DNA from: Pseudoalteromonas sp. BSi20652
GTDB lineage: Bacteria; Pseudomonadota; Gammaproteobacteria; Enterobacterales; Alteromonadaceae
Reading direction: 5' to 3'
Assembly: GCF_000239855.1 (NCBI RefSeq)
Contig: NZ_BADT01000221.1
Span: 1-34,983 of the forward strand
Length of the DNA: 34,983 bases
This document shows, piece by piece, positions 1 to 8,521 of this stretch. Numbering within the stretch: position 1 is the first letter of the stretch; the number at the start of each line of letters is the position of its first letter. The notes below the pieces were generated by a model. That model searched no databases, had not been told where the DNA came from, and was given only the letters and a program-made list of their open reading frames with translations. The translations under genes and the position numbers were made by a program.

Positions 1-50
1 CCCTAATCACTTTATAAGCGAGGTATAAAACCTCACCTACAAAATATTTT

Positions 51-121
51 ACCACCGAGAGCACCGAGGCGCTGCGCGCTACACTGAGAAAGAATAATCA
101 CTTCTCTGTGCCCTCTGTGGT
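51..121. repeat. Imperfect inverted repeat (dispersed-repeat-like)
   Basis: Bases 51-68 (accaccgagagcaccgag) and 104-121 (ctctgtgccctctgtggt) are inverted copies matching at 15 of 18 positions, with a 35-base loop rich in GC (gcgctgcgcgct). It sits downstream of the DHH-family gene, in otherwise gene-free sequence at the left edge. It resembles short mobile palindromic repeats scattered through marine gammaproteobacterial genomes, but copy number cannot be seen here. There is no clear T-run, so it is not called as a terminator. Confidence 0.5.
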
Positions 122-190
122 GATAACTGTCACTTATTCACTTTGTGAGTGTTCATTTAATAAATAAGATTTAGAACTCATCTAAACACA

Positions 191-1147
191 TTACTTATAA
201 TAATCGACTAGCTCAGTTATAAAGTTTGAAAGTTGCGACTCTGGCAGCTCATTAATACCAGCAGCAGCGGCTCGCCCACCACCTGTTGCAAACTTACTAC
301 ATATATCAACAGCTCCCTGCTTATTGCTCAGCGGAGCACGTACACTAACAGTGTAACTTCCTTTATTATTGCTTGTAACAACACCATGCGCTTTAGTTGG
401 AGCTTGGTTAGCTAAATCATTACCCAATACACCACTAACACGACGAGCCCAAGGCTTATCATCCAGTAGAATAACTTTTGCAGTGTCACAATCATGTAGC
501 ACTTTAGCCCCTGCAGCTTTTTCCATATCAGCTTTATAAGCACGCTCTAAAGTATAATAAGCTGAATTTTCATCGTTTATAGCATCTAGCGGCGATTTAT
601 AGTGTAAAAGCTGCTCATAAAGATCTTCTGGAGTAAAATGAAGATCATCAATCTCACTGCCATAACCGTTATAATTAATATAAGTACCAAACGCTTTTAG
701 CTGTGATTTTTGTAATGCTGATAACTGTAGTTTATCAGCCTCCGCATCGGCCTTTGCAAATAAATTATCACCGTACGCAGCCGTTATTGCCCATAAATGA
801 AATTGCTTATCAAGTAAGTCACTCACTATTAAGCTCGTACACATATTTGCATCAAGATCTATATGGGCAAATAAATTAGAATGATTAGGAATATCACCTG
901 CTTTGTGATGATCTACATACATCACTTTAGCACCTGCGGTTAATGCATCGTGTAAAGCTGACATATTTTTTTCCATTGAAATATCAAGCACACGTATACA
1001 ATCACCCGGTTGTGGTGTGATTTTCTTTAATAACTGAATATCACGCTTCACCCCTGTTATTTTAATTGTATCAGTAGGGTTAGCGAGCTGTAACTGTAGT
1101 AATGCGATGATGCCATCTGCATCACCATTAAAAACATCGTATTTCAT
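191..1147 (-). CDS. DHH-family phosphoesterase
   Basis: Predicted cytoplasmic DHH/DHHA1-superfamily phosphoesterase of about 318 residues. The N-terminus has the metal-site motif NGDADG, followed by the family signature DHH in YVDHHKAGD near residue 85. The C-terminus has a DHHA1-type glycine-rich motif, GGGRAAAAGIN. The family includes nanoRNases, pAp-phosphatases and RecJ-like nucleases; the exact substrate cannot be assigned. The ATG at 1147 is preferred over an upstream in-frame TTG at 1171, because it starts directly at the conserved MKYDVFNGD segment and has a GAG element about 7 bases before it. It lies downstream of cysC. If it were a pAp phosphatase (known for some DHH proteins) it would clear the by-product of PAPS-dependent sulfotransfer, but this is speculation from context. 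Confidence 0.85.
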   Translation of the reverse strand: MKYDVFNGDADGIIALLQLQLANPTDTIKITGVKRDIQLLKKITPQPGDCIRVLDISMEKNMSALHDALTAGAKVMYVDHHKAGDIPNHSNLFAHIDLDANMCTSLIVSDLLDKQFHLWAITAAYGDNLFAKADAEADKLQLSALQKSQLKAFGTYINYNGYGSEIDDLHFTPEDLYEQLLHYKSPLDAINDENSAYYTLERAYKADMEKAAGAKVLHDCDTAKVILLDDKPWARRVSGVLGNDLANQAPTKAHGVVTSNNKGSYTVSVRAPLSNKQGAVDICSKFATGGGRAAAAGINELPESQLSNFITELVDYYK

Positions 1148-1232
1148 AATAATCTCAAAATCAGAAGTCAAAGCACTTCGCTTTACTCAGCAGTTAATAG
1201 TTTATTTATCGGGTACCTAAAAAACTGAATAC

Positions 1233-1838
1233 CTATAATTTAATGACTTCTTTTTCTTTTAAGTACTTTATAATTTGATCAACACATTGATCAATACTGT
1301 ATTGTGCCGTTTTTATGTGTATTTCTGGTGATACTGGTACATCAAAAGCTGAGCTAATACCTGTAAAATTTGGTATTTCACCCGCTCTCGCTTTTTTGTA
1401 TAAACCTTTAGGGTCGCGGCTTTCGCACACCTCTATTGGAGTATCTATAAATACCTCCAAAAATTCGCCTTCAGCCATAATGCTTCGAGCTTGAGCGCGA
1501 TCAGCGGCAAAGGGCGAAATAAATGCAGTAGAGACGATTAATCCAGCATCAACAAAAAGCTTAGCAACCTCGCTAATACGACGAATATTCTCTATGCGGT
1601 CCTCATCACTAAATGTAAGCCCTTTATTCAATCCCATGCGAACATTGTCACCATCAAGTAAATAAGTATGACAGCCTAATTCAAACAATTTAGATTCCAC
1701 AGCATTTGCTATCGTCGACTTACCCGAACCACTCAATCCCGTATACCAAAGTAAAACAGGCTTATGCCCTTTATGGTTTTGTTTTTGTTCTCGTGACACT
1801 GTTTGCGTGTGCCATACTATGTTTTCATCTTGGGTCAT
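1233..1838 (-). CDS. cysC: Adenylyl-sulfate (APS) kinase CysC
   Basis: Phosphorylates APS with ATP to give PAPS, the activated sulfate donor. The 201-residue length is normal for the family. The P-loop GLSGSGKST is near residue 35. It is followed by the family segments LLDGDNVRMGLNKGL, the ENIRRISEVAKL helix, VSTAFISPFAADR and FIDTPIEVCESRDPKGLYKKARAGEIPNFTGI, all typical of CysC. It starts at an ATG. It lies downstream of the SLC13 permease and cysDN on the same strand, separated from the permease by about 340 bases that hold a dispersed repeat. Its product feeds PAPS reductase for cysteine synthesis and would equally feed the sulfotransferases encoded between 10301 and 21530. No sequence defect is visible. 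Confidence 0.97.
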   Translation of the reverse strand: MTQDENIVWHTQTVSREQKQNHKGHKPVLLWYTGLSGSGKSTIANAVESKLFELGCHTYLLDGDNVRMGLNKGLTFSDEDRIENIRRISEVAKLFVDAGLIVSTAFISPFAADRAQARSIMAEGEFLEVFIDTPIEVCESRDPKGLYKKARAGEIPNFTGISSAFDVPVSPEIHIKTAQYSIDQCVDQIIKYLKEKEVIKL

Positions 1839-1878
1839 TACTATACCTTTGCCTTAAACTTTTTAATTGCGCCGTTTA

Positions 1879-2040
1879 ATACCAATTCGCTTAATTAAGT
1901 GATCAATTTTAAGGGTGGAAAAACGTGTTGATAGTTAGGCAAAAAACTCGCTATTTAGTTGTCCTAAATGAGAATTTTTTAACGCAGGTAGCGACACGTT
2001 TAGCCCCGTAAAATGATTAAGTATTATTGCGGATTGGTAT
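1879..2040. repeat. 162-base palindromic MITE/REP-like element
   Basis: The interval begins ataccaat and ends attggtat. Its two halves are imperfect inverted copies along nearly their full length: the left arm runs ataccaattcgc, then ttaattaagtgatca, then aacgtgt; the right arm read in reverse gives ATACCAATCCGC, a TTAATCA segment, then AACGTGT. It has no coding potential and would fold into one long hairpin in DNA or RNA. It occupies most of the 337-base gap between the SLC13 permease and cysC, so it could separate or stabilise parts of that transcript. The form is that of a non-autonomous palindromic element; genome copy number is unknown. Confidence 0.7.
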
Positions 2041-2071
2041 AAATACACAATTAAAACCAATTAACTATTGA

Positions 2072-2111
2072 GCTATCCTGTGCATAAAATTAGTTTTACG
2101 TACAGGATAGC
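2072..2111. terminator. Stem-loop downstream of the SLC13 permease
   Basis: A perfect 10-base stem (gctatcctgt at 2072-2081, acaggatagc at 2102-2111) encloses a 20-base loop. It is just past the stop of the SLC13 permease at 2176. A T-run (2119-2126) follows on the plus strand, not on the minus strand that carries the genes. It may therefore act as a transcript-end hairpin, but a strong intrinsic terminator for the minus strand is not evident. Confidence 0.35.
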
Positions 2112-2175
2112 CTCTATATTTTTTTAACCATTTTTATAGGCTATACCTATAATGCTGCAATTGCGGGTCTAAAAA

Positions 2176-3918
2176 CTAAAAAGGGAAAAAAACAGGCACA
2201 AATACCAATACAACAATTGCATATACAATGCTAATTGGTAAGCCCATTTTAACAAAATCATTTAACCGATAATTACCCGCGTTAAACACCATCAGATTAG
2301 TTTGATAACCATAAGGACTTATAAAGCTTCCACTTGCGGCAAAAGCAACAGTCATTACAAATGGTAATACATCTACACCAAATCCAAGTGCAATAGTATA
2401 ACCTATAGGAAACATTAAGGCTGCAGCAGCATTATTAGTAACAAACTCGGTCATTAACCACGTAGCAATATAAACAAAAATTAAAGCTATATATACATAA
2501 CCCGGATCGTTAAATTGCCCTATAAAATACCCTAGTGTATCTACCACGCCCGAGTTAACTAACGCATTAGAGAGTAAAATAGCCGACGAAACAACCAACC
2601 AAATATCAACTGGAAAACGCCTAACTATTTCATTTGTTGTTAAACTGCGTGAAAATAATAATCCGCCTAGTAATAACACTAAGCCCTCAAGTAAATCTAT
2701 TACTCCAATAGCAGACAATGCGATAATCGCAATAAATCCACCAATAGATAACCAAGCACGCCAGCCATTTATTCTTGATTCAGGCTCAACGCCAGAAAGT
2801 ACTAAAAAGTTTTTATTAATATTAGTTCTTGTCTTATAGTCTTTACCCACCGCTAAAACTAAAAAGTCACCTGAACGAATAACAACATCCCCAAGCTTAC
2901 CAGAGACCTGCTCACCATCACGCCTAATAGCAACGACAGCAGCATCAAATAAAGCCCTAAAACCCGTTGTTTTTAGTGTTTTGCCAATAATAATACTTTC
3001 TTGCCTTACAACCACTTCTGTAAGGTTGCTATTTAAAGTACCATTTTTTTCAGCAAAAATTTCTAAACCTGTAAATTGTCCTAACTGAAGTAATTTAGTA
3101 ATTTCCCCGCAAAATATTAGCCTATCAGAGCAATGAATAACCTCAGAAGGTGACACTGGACTAATTAAGTGTCCTTTTCGAACTATTTCGACCAAAAATA
3201 AAGACTCTAAATGCCGCAATCCATTAGCCTCAACAGAGCGTCCTATAAGCTCAGAATTTTCAGTCACCTTTGCATCAATAAAATACCCTTCAGATGTCGC
3301 ATTTTTTTGCTTAATACTGGGCAGCATATTGGTACAAAAAAACATAACAACACCACAGCTAACAACTAAAATAGCGCCTACAGCTGTAAACGAAAAAAAC
3401 GATAAAGAACGCCCAGAAGCCTCAATATACATTGAGTTAATTATCAAGTTAGTTGAGGTTCCAATAAGCGTTAATGTGCCACCTAAAATAGAAGCATACG
3501 AAAGTGGTAAAAGTAGCTTGCTCGAAAAATGATGGGGATTATTACGAATAGGTGAGAGTAATGTAGCAACAACAGCAGTATTGTTCAAAATCGACGAAAA
3601 AAGCGTAGTAACACCAAATAACCTAAACCAAGTAGAATGGTAGCTACTTACAATTATTTTAGATGCCACAATCCTTAACAAACGTGTTTTTTCAAGTGCT
3701 AAAGAGCACAATACAAGTAAAATTAAAGTCACTAAACCCGGGTTTGCGATACTTGTTAAAAACTGTTTTTTAGTCACCAAATCACAAGCAATTAAAGCAA
3801 CTAATGTTGCGCCAAAAATTGCAACAGGCCTACCTTGAACAACAATTAAGCCAATAACAGTGAGCGCAAAAATAAAAAGCGTTAGATAAGCATCTAATGG
3901 CATAAATATAGTAGCCAT
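2176..3918 (-). CDS. SLC13/DASS-family anion permease with two RCK_C domains
   Basis: Inner-membrane transporter of 580 residues, the usual size for the family. An N-terminal block of hydrophobic helices (residues about 10-195) is followed by two soluble RCK_C/TrkA-C-like domains (about 205-375) and a second membrane block to the C-terminus. Conserved segments include the NNTAVVATLLSPI and GTSTNLIINS hairpins of the first half and the FVTNNAAAALMFPI and FISPYGYQTNLMV hairpins of the second. These re-entrant loops bind Na+ and anion in this superfamily. Position between cysN and cysC strongly suggests sulfate uptake, a common arrangement in marine gammaproteobacteria. A terminator hairpin precedes its start, so it may be transcribed partly on its own. 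The substrate is inferred from context. Confidence 0.9.
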   Translation of the reverse strand: MATIFMPLDAYLTLFIFALTVIGLIVVQGRPVAIFGATLVALIACDLVTKKQFLTSIANPGLVTLILLVLCSLALEKTRLLRIVASKIIVSSYHSTWFRLFGVTTLFSSILNNTAVVATLLSPIRNNPHHFSSKLLLPLSYASILGGTLTLIGTSTNLIINSMYIEASGRSLSFFSFTAVGAILVVSCGVVMFFCTNMLPSIKQKNATSEGYFIDAKVTENSELIGRSVEANGLRHLESLFLVEIVRKGHLISPVSPSEVIHCSDRLIFCGEITKLLQLGQFTGLEIFAEKNGTLNSNLTEVVVRQESIIIGKTLKTTGFRALFDAAVVAIRRDGEQVSGKLGDVVIRSGDFLVLAVGKDYKTRTNINKNFLVLSGVEPESRINGWRAWLSIGGFIAIIALSAIGVIDLLEGLVLLLGGLLFSRSLTTNEIVRRFPVDIWLVVSSAILLSNALVNSGVVDTLGYFIGQFNDPGYVYIALIFVYIATWLMTEFVTNNAAAALMFPIGYTIALGFGVDVLPFVMTVAFAASGSFISPYGYQTNLMVFNAGNYRLNDFVKMGLPISIVYAIVVLVFVPVFFPF

Positions 3919-3939
3919 CCATAGTTAGTAAAACAAAAA

Positions 3940-3960
3940 TGCGGGCTTAAAAAGCCCGCA
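3940..3960 (-). terminator. Rho-independent terminator after cysN
   Basis: A perfect 9-base stem (tgcgggctt at 3940-3948, aagcccgca at 3952-3960) has a 3-base loop. On the minus strand it is followed directly by TTTTTGTTTT. It is 19 bases past the cysN stop and just before the SLC13 permease start, so it should end or attenuate the cysDN transcript. Confidence 0.85.
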
Positions 3961-3978
3961 ATGTTTAGCATCTGCAAT

Positions 3979-5387
3979 CTAGCGGATTACTTTTGCATCC
4001 CAATGAGGGAAATGCTTACGAACCAAGGCATTAAACTCAACTTCAAATGCAGGATGAGCGCTTTGCGATTTATTTGTTTTAGCATCTAAAGGCTTACGTA
4101 TCATCCCCGCACCAACAGTTACATTAGTTAAGCGATCGATAATAATAAACGCCCCTGTATGCTTATTAATATCATATGCATCAAATTGTACAGGTGCTGT
4201 TAAAGCAAAATTACAGTTACCAATCTCATTTAAGTTTAACTGCGACGCCTCTTTTTGTTCCAGCGTATTCACGTCAACTTTATAGTTAACAGTTTCTACA
4301 TGGCCAAAAACAGACTTACTGCCCACTTTTATCTCATATTCACGGTCAACTTGTAATGCTTCTTCAGTCATCCAAACTACATCAGCTTCTAAATTAGCAG
4401 ATGAATGAGGCTTTTGATGAGGGCGCACTAACATATCACCACGGCTTACATCAATTTCATCTTCAAGCGTTAGCGTAATAGCCATGCCAGCTGAAGCTTT
4501 TTCAAGATTGCCGTCAAACGTAACGATTGATTTAACTTTACTTTCTTTACCAGAAGGTAATGACGCAACAGTGTCTCCCACCCTAATATCGCCAGCAGCT
4601 ATAGTGCCACTAAAACCACGAAAATCTAAGTTAGGACGATTAACATACTGAACTTGCAGTCTAAATTCATCATTTTTAGCATGTGTAACTGAAACCGTAT
4701 TTAAAAGTTTCATTAACGTAGAGCCTGGGTACCATGCCATTGCTTCGCTTTCGTTAACAACGTTATCACCACGAAGTGCCGAAATTGGTACAAAACGAAT
4801 ATCATCAAACGATAGTTTTTTAGCAAACTCTCGGTAATCTTTTTTAATGTTTTGGTAAACAGATTGCTCGTAATCTACTGCATCCATTTTATTAATGGCA
4901 ATAACTACATTTTTAATGCCCAATAAAGAGCAAATGTAACTATGACGACGTGTTTGAACTTGCACACCATGGCGAGCATCAATCAAAATAATCGCTAAAT
5001 CACATGTAGAAGCACCTGTTGCCATATTACGTGTGTACTGCTCGTGGCCTGGGGTATCAGCAATAATAAACTTGCGGTGATCTGTTGCAAAATAACGGTA
5101 CGCTACGTCAATTGTAATCCCTTGCTCACGCTCAGACTGAAGACCATCAACTAAAAGCGCTAAATCAAAATCATTATCTGTTGTATTAAAACGTTTTGAA
5201 TCTTTTTCGTATAGCAGCCATCTGATCTTCAAAAATACATTTTGCTATCGTAAAGTAAACGACCAATTAAAGTCGATTTACCATCATCTACACTACCGCA
5301 CGTTAAAATACGTAGCATATCTTTGTTTTCGTGGACCTTTAAATAGGCTTCAATATCAGTTGCAAGTAAGTTAGTTTCTTGTGACAT
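3979..5387 (-). pseudogene. cysN: Sulfate adenylyltransferase subunit 1 CysN, broken by two +1 frameshifts
   Basis: CysN is the GTPase subunit that drives ATP sulfurylase (CysDN), making APS from sulfate and ATP. The true start is the ATG at 5387 ([18 protein letters not shown]). The P-loop region [15 protein letters not shown] is intact, but the frame ends at a TGA at 5231-5229 after ...YDSKMYF. Seven codons reading EDQMAAI follow in a second frame (5230-5210). The rest, from [13 protein letters not shown] to the stop at 3979, is in a third. Removing one T from the run at 5231-5235 and the C at 5209 restores a 468-residue CysN, close to the usual 475. The downstream part keeps all GTPase motifs (DTPGHEQ, NKMD) and the beta-barrel domains. 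Everything but two bases looks functional, so sequence error is quite possible. As written, the only in-frame restart (TTG at 5232) would lack the P-loop. Confidence 0.9.
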
Positions 5388-5492
5388 AATTTTCTCTGAA
5401 ATTTGGTTCGTAATAGGTTAATAACAAGCTGTTATAAATATATTTTTAAAATATTCAATCATAACTTAGCCATCAAAGCTTCTAACGTTCGG

Positions 5493-6401
5493 TTAAAAGT
5501 AACCTTCCATTTTTTTCTTTTCCATAGAACCAGCAGAATCGTTATCGATCACTCGGCCTTGGCGCTCAGACGTAGTACATAGCAGCATTTCTTGGATGAT
5601 TTCAGGTAATGTTTGAGCCACAGACTCAACTGCACCTGTTAATGGATAACAACCTAATGTTCTAAAGCGAACCATTTTTTGCTGAACTTCTTCGCCTTCT
5701 TCAAGCTCCATACGCTCATCATCAACCATAATTAATGTGCCGTCGCGCTCAACAACAGGACGTTCCTTAGCAAAGTATAACGATGGTATTTCAATACCTT
5801 CAAGGTATATGTATTGCCAAATATCTAGCTCAGTCCAGTTACTAAGTGGGAATACACGAATGCTCTCACCTTTATCAACTTTGCCGTTATAAACATTCCA
5901 AAGCTCTGGACGTTGATTTTTAGGATCCCAACGATGATTTTTATCACGGAATGAATAAACACGCTCTTTAGCACGAGATTTCTCTTCATCACGACGAGCA
6001 CCACCAAATGCAGCATCAAAGCCATTCATATCAAGTGCTTGCTTTAAACCTTGAGTTTTCATAATGTCAGTGTGCTTAGCACTACCGTGAACAAATGGGC
6101 TAATACCCATCGCTAAACCTTCAGGGTTTTTATGAACAATTAAATCGAAACCATGCTTTTCAGCCATGTAGTCTCTAAACTGAATCATTTCTTTAAATTT
6201 CCAGTTTGTATCTACATGCATTAACGGAAAAGGTATTTTACCTGGGTAAAAAGCCTTACGTGCAAGATGAAGTAATACCGAAGAGTCTTTACCTACAGAG
6301 TAAAGCATTACTGGGTTATCAAATTCTGCGGCTACTTCACGCATTATATGAATTGATTCGGCTTCGAGCGCCTTAAGGTGGGTTAACTTTTCTTCGTTCA
6401 T
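5493..6401 (-). CDS. cysD: Sulfate adenylyltransferase subunit 2 CysD
   Basis: Catalytic subunit of ATP sulfurylase: with CysN it forms APS from sulfate and ATP. The 302-residue length is exactly typical. The PP-loop [17 protein letters not shown] is near residues 36-52. It is followed by family segments [49 protein letters not shown] and [16 protein letters not shown]. It starts at an ATG and leads the cys genes. cysN begins about 105 bases downstream, so the two are probably one transcript. It is intact, in contrast to the frameshifted cysN. The 211-base upstream gap is the likely promoter region and separates sulfate activation from the glycan cluster. Confidence 0.97.
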   Translation of the reverse strand: MNEEKLTHLKALEAESIHIMREVAAEFDNPVMLYSVGKDSSVLLHLARKAFYPGKIPFPLMHVDTNWKFKEMIQFRDYMAEKHGFDLIVHKNPEGLAMGISPFVHGSAKHTDIMKTQGLKQALDMNGFDAAFGGARRDEEKSRAKERVYSFRDKNHRWDPKNQRPELWNVYNGKVDKGESIRVFPLSNWTELDIWQYIYLEGIEIPSLYFAKERPVVERDGTLIMVDDERMELEEGEEVQQKMVRFRTLGCYPLTGAVESVAQTLPEIIQEMLLCTTSERQGRVIDNDSAGSMEKKKMEGYF

Positions 6402-6448
6402 AACGTTTTTTTATATCCTAAATTATCAAAATCCATTCTAAGTCAGTT

Positions 6449-6454
6449 ATTATA
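6449..6454 (-). promoter_or_regulatory. cysD: Possible cysD promoter -10 hexamer
   Basis: The minus strand reads TATAAT at 6454-6449, 48 bases before the cysD ATG, inside the AT-rich gap 6402-6612. No good -35 hexamer lies at 16-18 bases, which would fit an activator-dependent promoter (CysB-type control is known for cysDN in enterics), but a CysB site cannot be recognised by eye. AT-rich gaps give such hexamers by chance. Confidence 0.3.
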
Positions 6455-6612
6455 ACAAATTGAAACAAACTGATTTAGCAAATTAAAATTATTAAATTTA
6501 CAATTAATTTAAACTCATATTTATTGCCAGTAATTTAACATATTAGACATTCTCATGCCTCTAGAGTAACCAATTAATATAGCTACTTATATTAACTTTT
6601 AGTTATGTCTAA

Positions 6613-7488
6613 TTACTTTTCATACCAATGGTTTTTATAAGCACCAGTGCGCCCTAACAACCCATCAAAAATGCCTTTAAGCATAAATCCAATGCGCTTG
6701 CGTCTATTTTTTTGCAAAGCAGAATTTAAAAAAAAGCGTATTGGCATAAAAAACAAACATCTTGCTTTCCAATAGTTAGGAACGTAGCCCCTACGACTCA
6801 ATAACAAAATATTTCTAAACTGATAATACAGCCTAATTGGCGCGCCAACTTTATAAGTTATTCCCACAAATTTACTACGAGAATCCCCTAAACGATGAAT
6901 CATCTCTATATTTTTAGCCTTGGCAATATCAAACCCCATACTTCGAGCACGCCAGCACCATTCATGGTCAACGCCATCAATAAATAAAGATTCATCTTTT
7001 AAGCCAATTTCATCAAGAGCGCTTAAATCAATCATCATACCAGAAGCAATAATTTGAGTAACGCCTACCAGTTCATCATATTCAAACACTTCTTTTTGAA
7101 CCATAGGGTTCACTTTTTTGTCAGAAAAACTACAACGAATCCTAGGACCAATGGCAACCACATTTTGCTTTATTTTATTTGATGCATTAAGCAAGCTACT
7201 TAGATTAAACACCATATCGCTCGGAATTAGACTATCTTGATCAAGTAAAATAGCGTACTCACAACCCGCTTTTAGCAAATATATTAAGCCTGCATTATGC
7301 GCCGACGCAATCCCTGAATTAGAAGAAAGATGGATGTAATGGTAATGAGCTATAATTTTACTAAAATCGTGAGGTGTCGGGCTATTATCAACAATAACCA
7401 CTTCTTCTGTTTGACCATATAAACGAGTTAATAAACGCTCAACGAGAGGAAGATCAGGCTTATATACAACTAAAACCGCACCAATCAT
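6613..7488 (-). CDS. GT2 glycosyltransferase, rhamnosyltransferase-like
   Basis: Predicted cytoplasmic glycosyltransferase of 291 residues in the RfbF/WbbL-like branch of family GT2, many members of which transfer rhamnose from dTDP-rhamnose to a lipid-linked glycan. Seen in the sequence: IGAVLVVYKPDLPLVERLL at the N-terminus, IVDNSPTP, and the branch signature ILLDQDSLIP near residue 85, which carries the metal-binding acidic motif. A second acidic motif, DGVDHEWCWRARSMGF, follows near residue 170, and the C-terminus is basic (KNRRKRIGFMLKG). It is the last gene of the glycan cluster. Its ATG is 3 bases past the stop of the preceding GT2 gene, so they are co-translated. Rhamnose specificity is inferred from family resemblance only. 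Confidence 0.85.
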   Translation of the reverse strand: MIGAVLVVYKPDLPLVERLLTRLYGQTEEVVIVDNSPTPHDFSKIIAHYHYIHLSSNSGIASAHNAGLIYLLKAGCEYAILLDQDSLIPSDMVFNLSSLLNASNKIKQNVVAIGPRIRCSFSDKKVNPMVQKEVFEYDELVGVTQIIASGMMIDLSALDEIGLKDESLFIDGVDHEWCWRARSMGFDIAKAKNIEMIHRLGDSRSKFVGITYKVGAPIRLYYQFRNILLLSRRGYVPNYWKARCLFFMPIRFFLNSALQKNRRKRIGFMLKGIFDGLLGRTGAYKNHWYEK

Positions 7489-7491
7489 AAT

Positions 7492-8421
7492 TTAATTATG
7501 CTTCTTTAAATTAAGTAAAAAACGGTCAACCTTGTATGCCAATTTAATGACCCAAGATGGCATCATCCTCAATGCTAAAACAAATAAAGCATAACAATAA
7601 TTTTGTAGCGACCTTTGGTTAAGTAAATCCATAGCAAGAAGCCTAGCTTTAAACTCATTTGCCGACTTGCCTCTGCCACGTCTTTTATAAAAACCATTAA
7701 TGCGTCTAAAATGCAGCAATGGCTCTTTCACATTAGCAAATTTACAGCCATCACTAGCCAAAGCAATCCATAAAAAATAATCTTGTGTATTAAGCATCGT
7801 TGCTAAATAACGATGTCCGCGCGCAAACACGCTATATCTAATAACAACAGTAGGATGGTTTATAGGGCAACGCCGAGAAAAGGCGACTAACAACTTAGAA
7901 TGGCTCAATGGAAGCCTACGAATACCCGCTTTATTGCCTTGCTCGTCAACTTCCCACAAGGCCGAGCCCAATACGTCAACGTCGTTATGCTTTTCTAATA
8001 AGTTAATTTGCTTTTCGAAACGGTGTAAAACACATATGTCATCAGCATCCATTCTAAAAAAATACTTTGGCTTTAAAGGTAAAGTAATATCAATTATGTA
8101 ATTCATACATGCACTTAATCCCTTATTTTTTACTCCATGTATAAGAGCTAAGTTTGAGTGTTTTTTTTCAGTCTCTTTTAAATAAATTGAAATATCATCT
8201 GACACAGTGCCGTCAAGCACGATCATAAAAAGATCCGGCGGCATAGTTTGGTTTAAAACACTTTCAACTGCTTGTTTAACCCACTCCAAGCGATCATTGA
8301 TATAGACAGACATGCCACAAACCACATTCACGTCGCTTGCAACGGGGTTGGTCGAATGTAATATAAACTGGCTATTAGTTGTCAAAATGGGAACTGCACT
8401 CTCTCTATAAAAATAAAACAC
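7492..8421 (-). CDS. GT2 glycosyltransferase, AmsE-like
   Basis: Predicted GT-A fold glycosyltransferase of about 309 residues, resembling exopolysaccharide transferases of the AmsE type. Motifs: CGMSVYINDRLEWVKQAVESVLNQT (nucleotide-binding strand and helix), IVLDGTVSDD, the metal-binding FRMDADDICVLHRFEKQ near residue 125, and the acceptor-side INHPTVVIRYSVF and QDYFLWIALASDG segments. The interval opens with a GTG at 8421. An internal ATG at the conserved MSVYINDRL (residue 36) would remove the conserved VNVVCG strand, so the long form is kept. It is followed after 3 bases by the rhamnosyltransferase-like gene. The sugar and linkage cannot be read from sequence. Confidence 0.83.
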   Translation of the reverse strand: MFYFYRESAVPILTTNSQFILHSTNPVASDVNVVCGMSVYINDRLEWVKQAVESVLNQTMPPDLFMIVLDGTVSDDISIYLKETEKKHSNLALIHGVKNKGLSACMNYIIDITLPLKPKYFFRMDADDICVLHRFEKQINLLEKHNDVDVLGSALWEVDEQGNKAGIRRLPLSHSKLLVAFSRRCPINHPTVVIRYSVFARGHRYLATMLNTQDYFLWIALASDGCKFANVKEPLLHFRRINGFYKRRGRGKSANEFKARLLAMDLLNQRSLQNYCYALFVLALRMMPSWVIKLAYKVDRFLLNLKKHN

Positions 8422-8521
8422 AAATAAACAGTCATTTACAAGCTAAAGTCAATTCTAGCTTACTTTAATTAAGCATACAAAAAACATAACGAATAATAAC
8501 CCTACTTTTACTTTTTATTAA

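Noticed and set aside
2072-2111. Strong terminator for a plus-strand gene
   Set aside because: The T-run is on the plus strand, but no plus-strand gene precedes it; listed only as a low-confidence stem-loop.
5825-6025. 66-codon minus-strand frame inside cysD
   Set aside because: It lies out of frame within the intact, well-conserved cysD.
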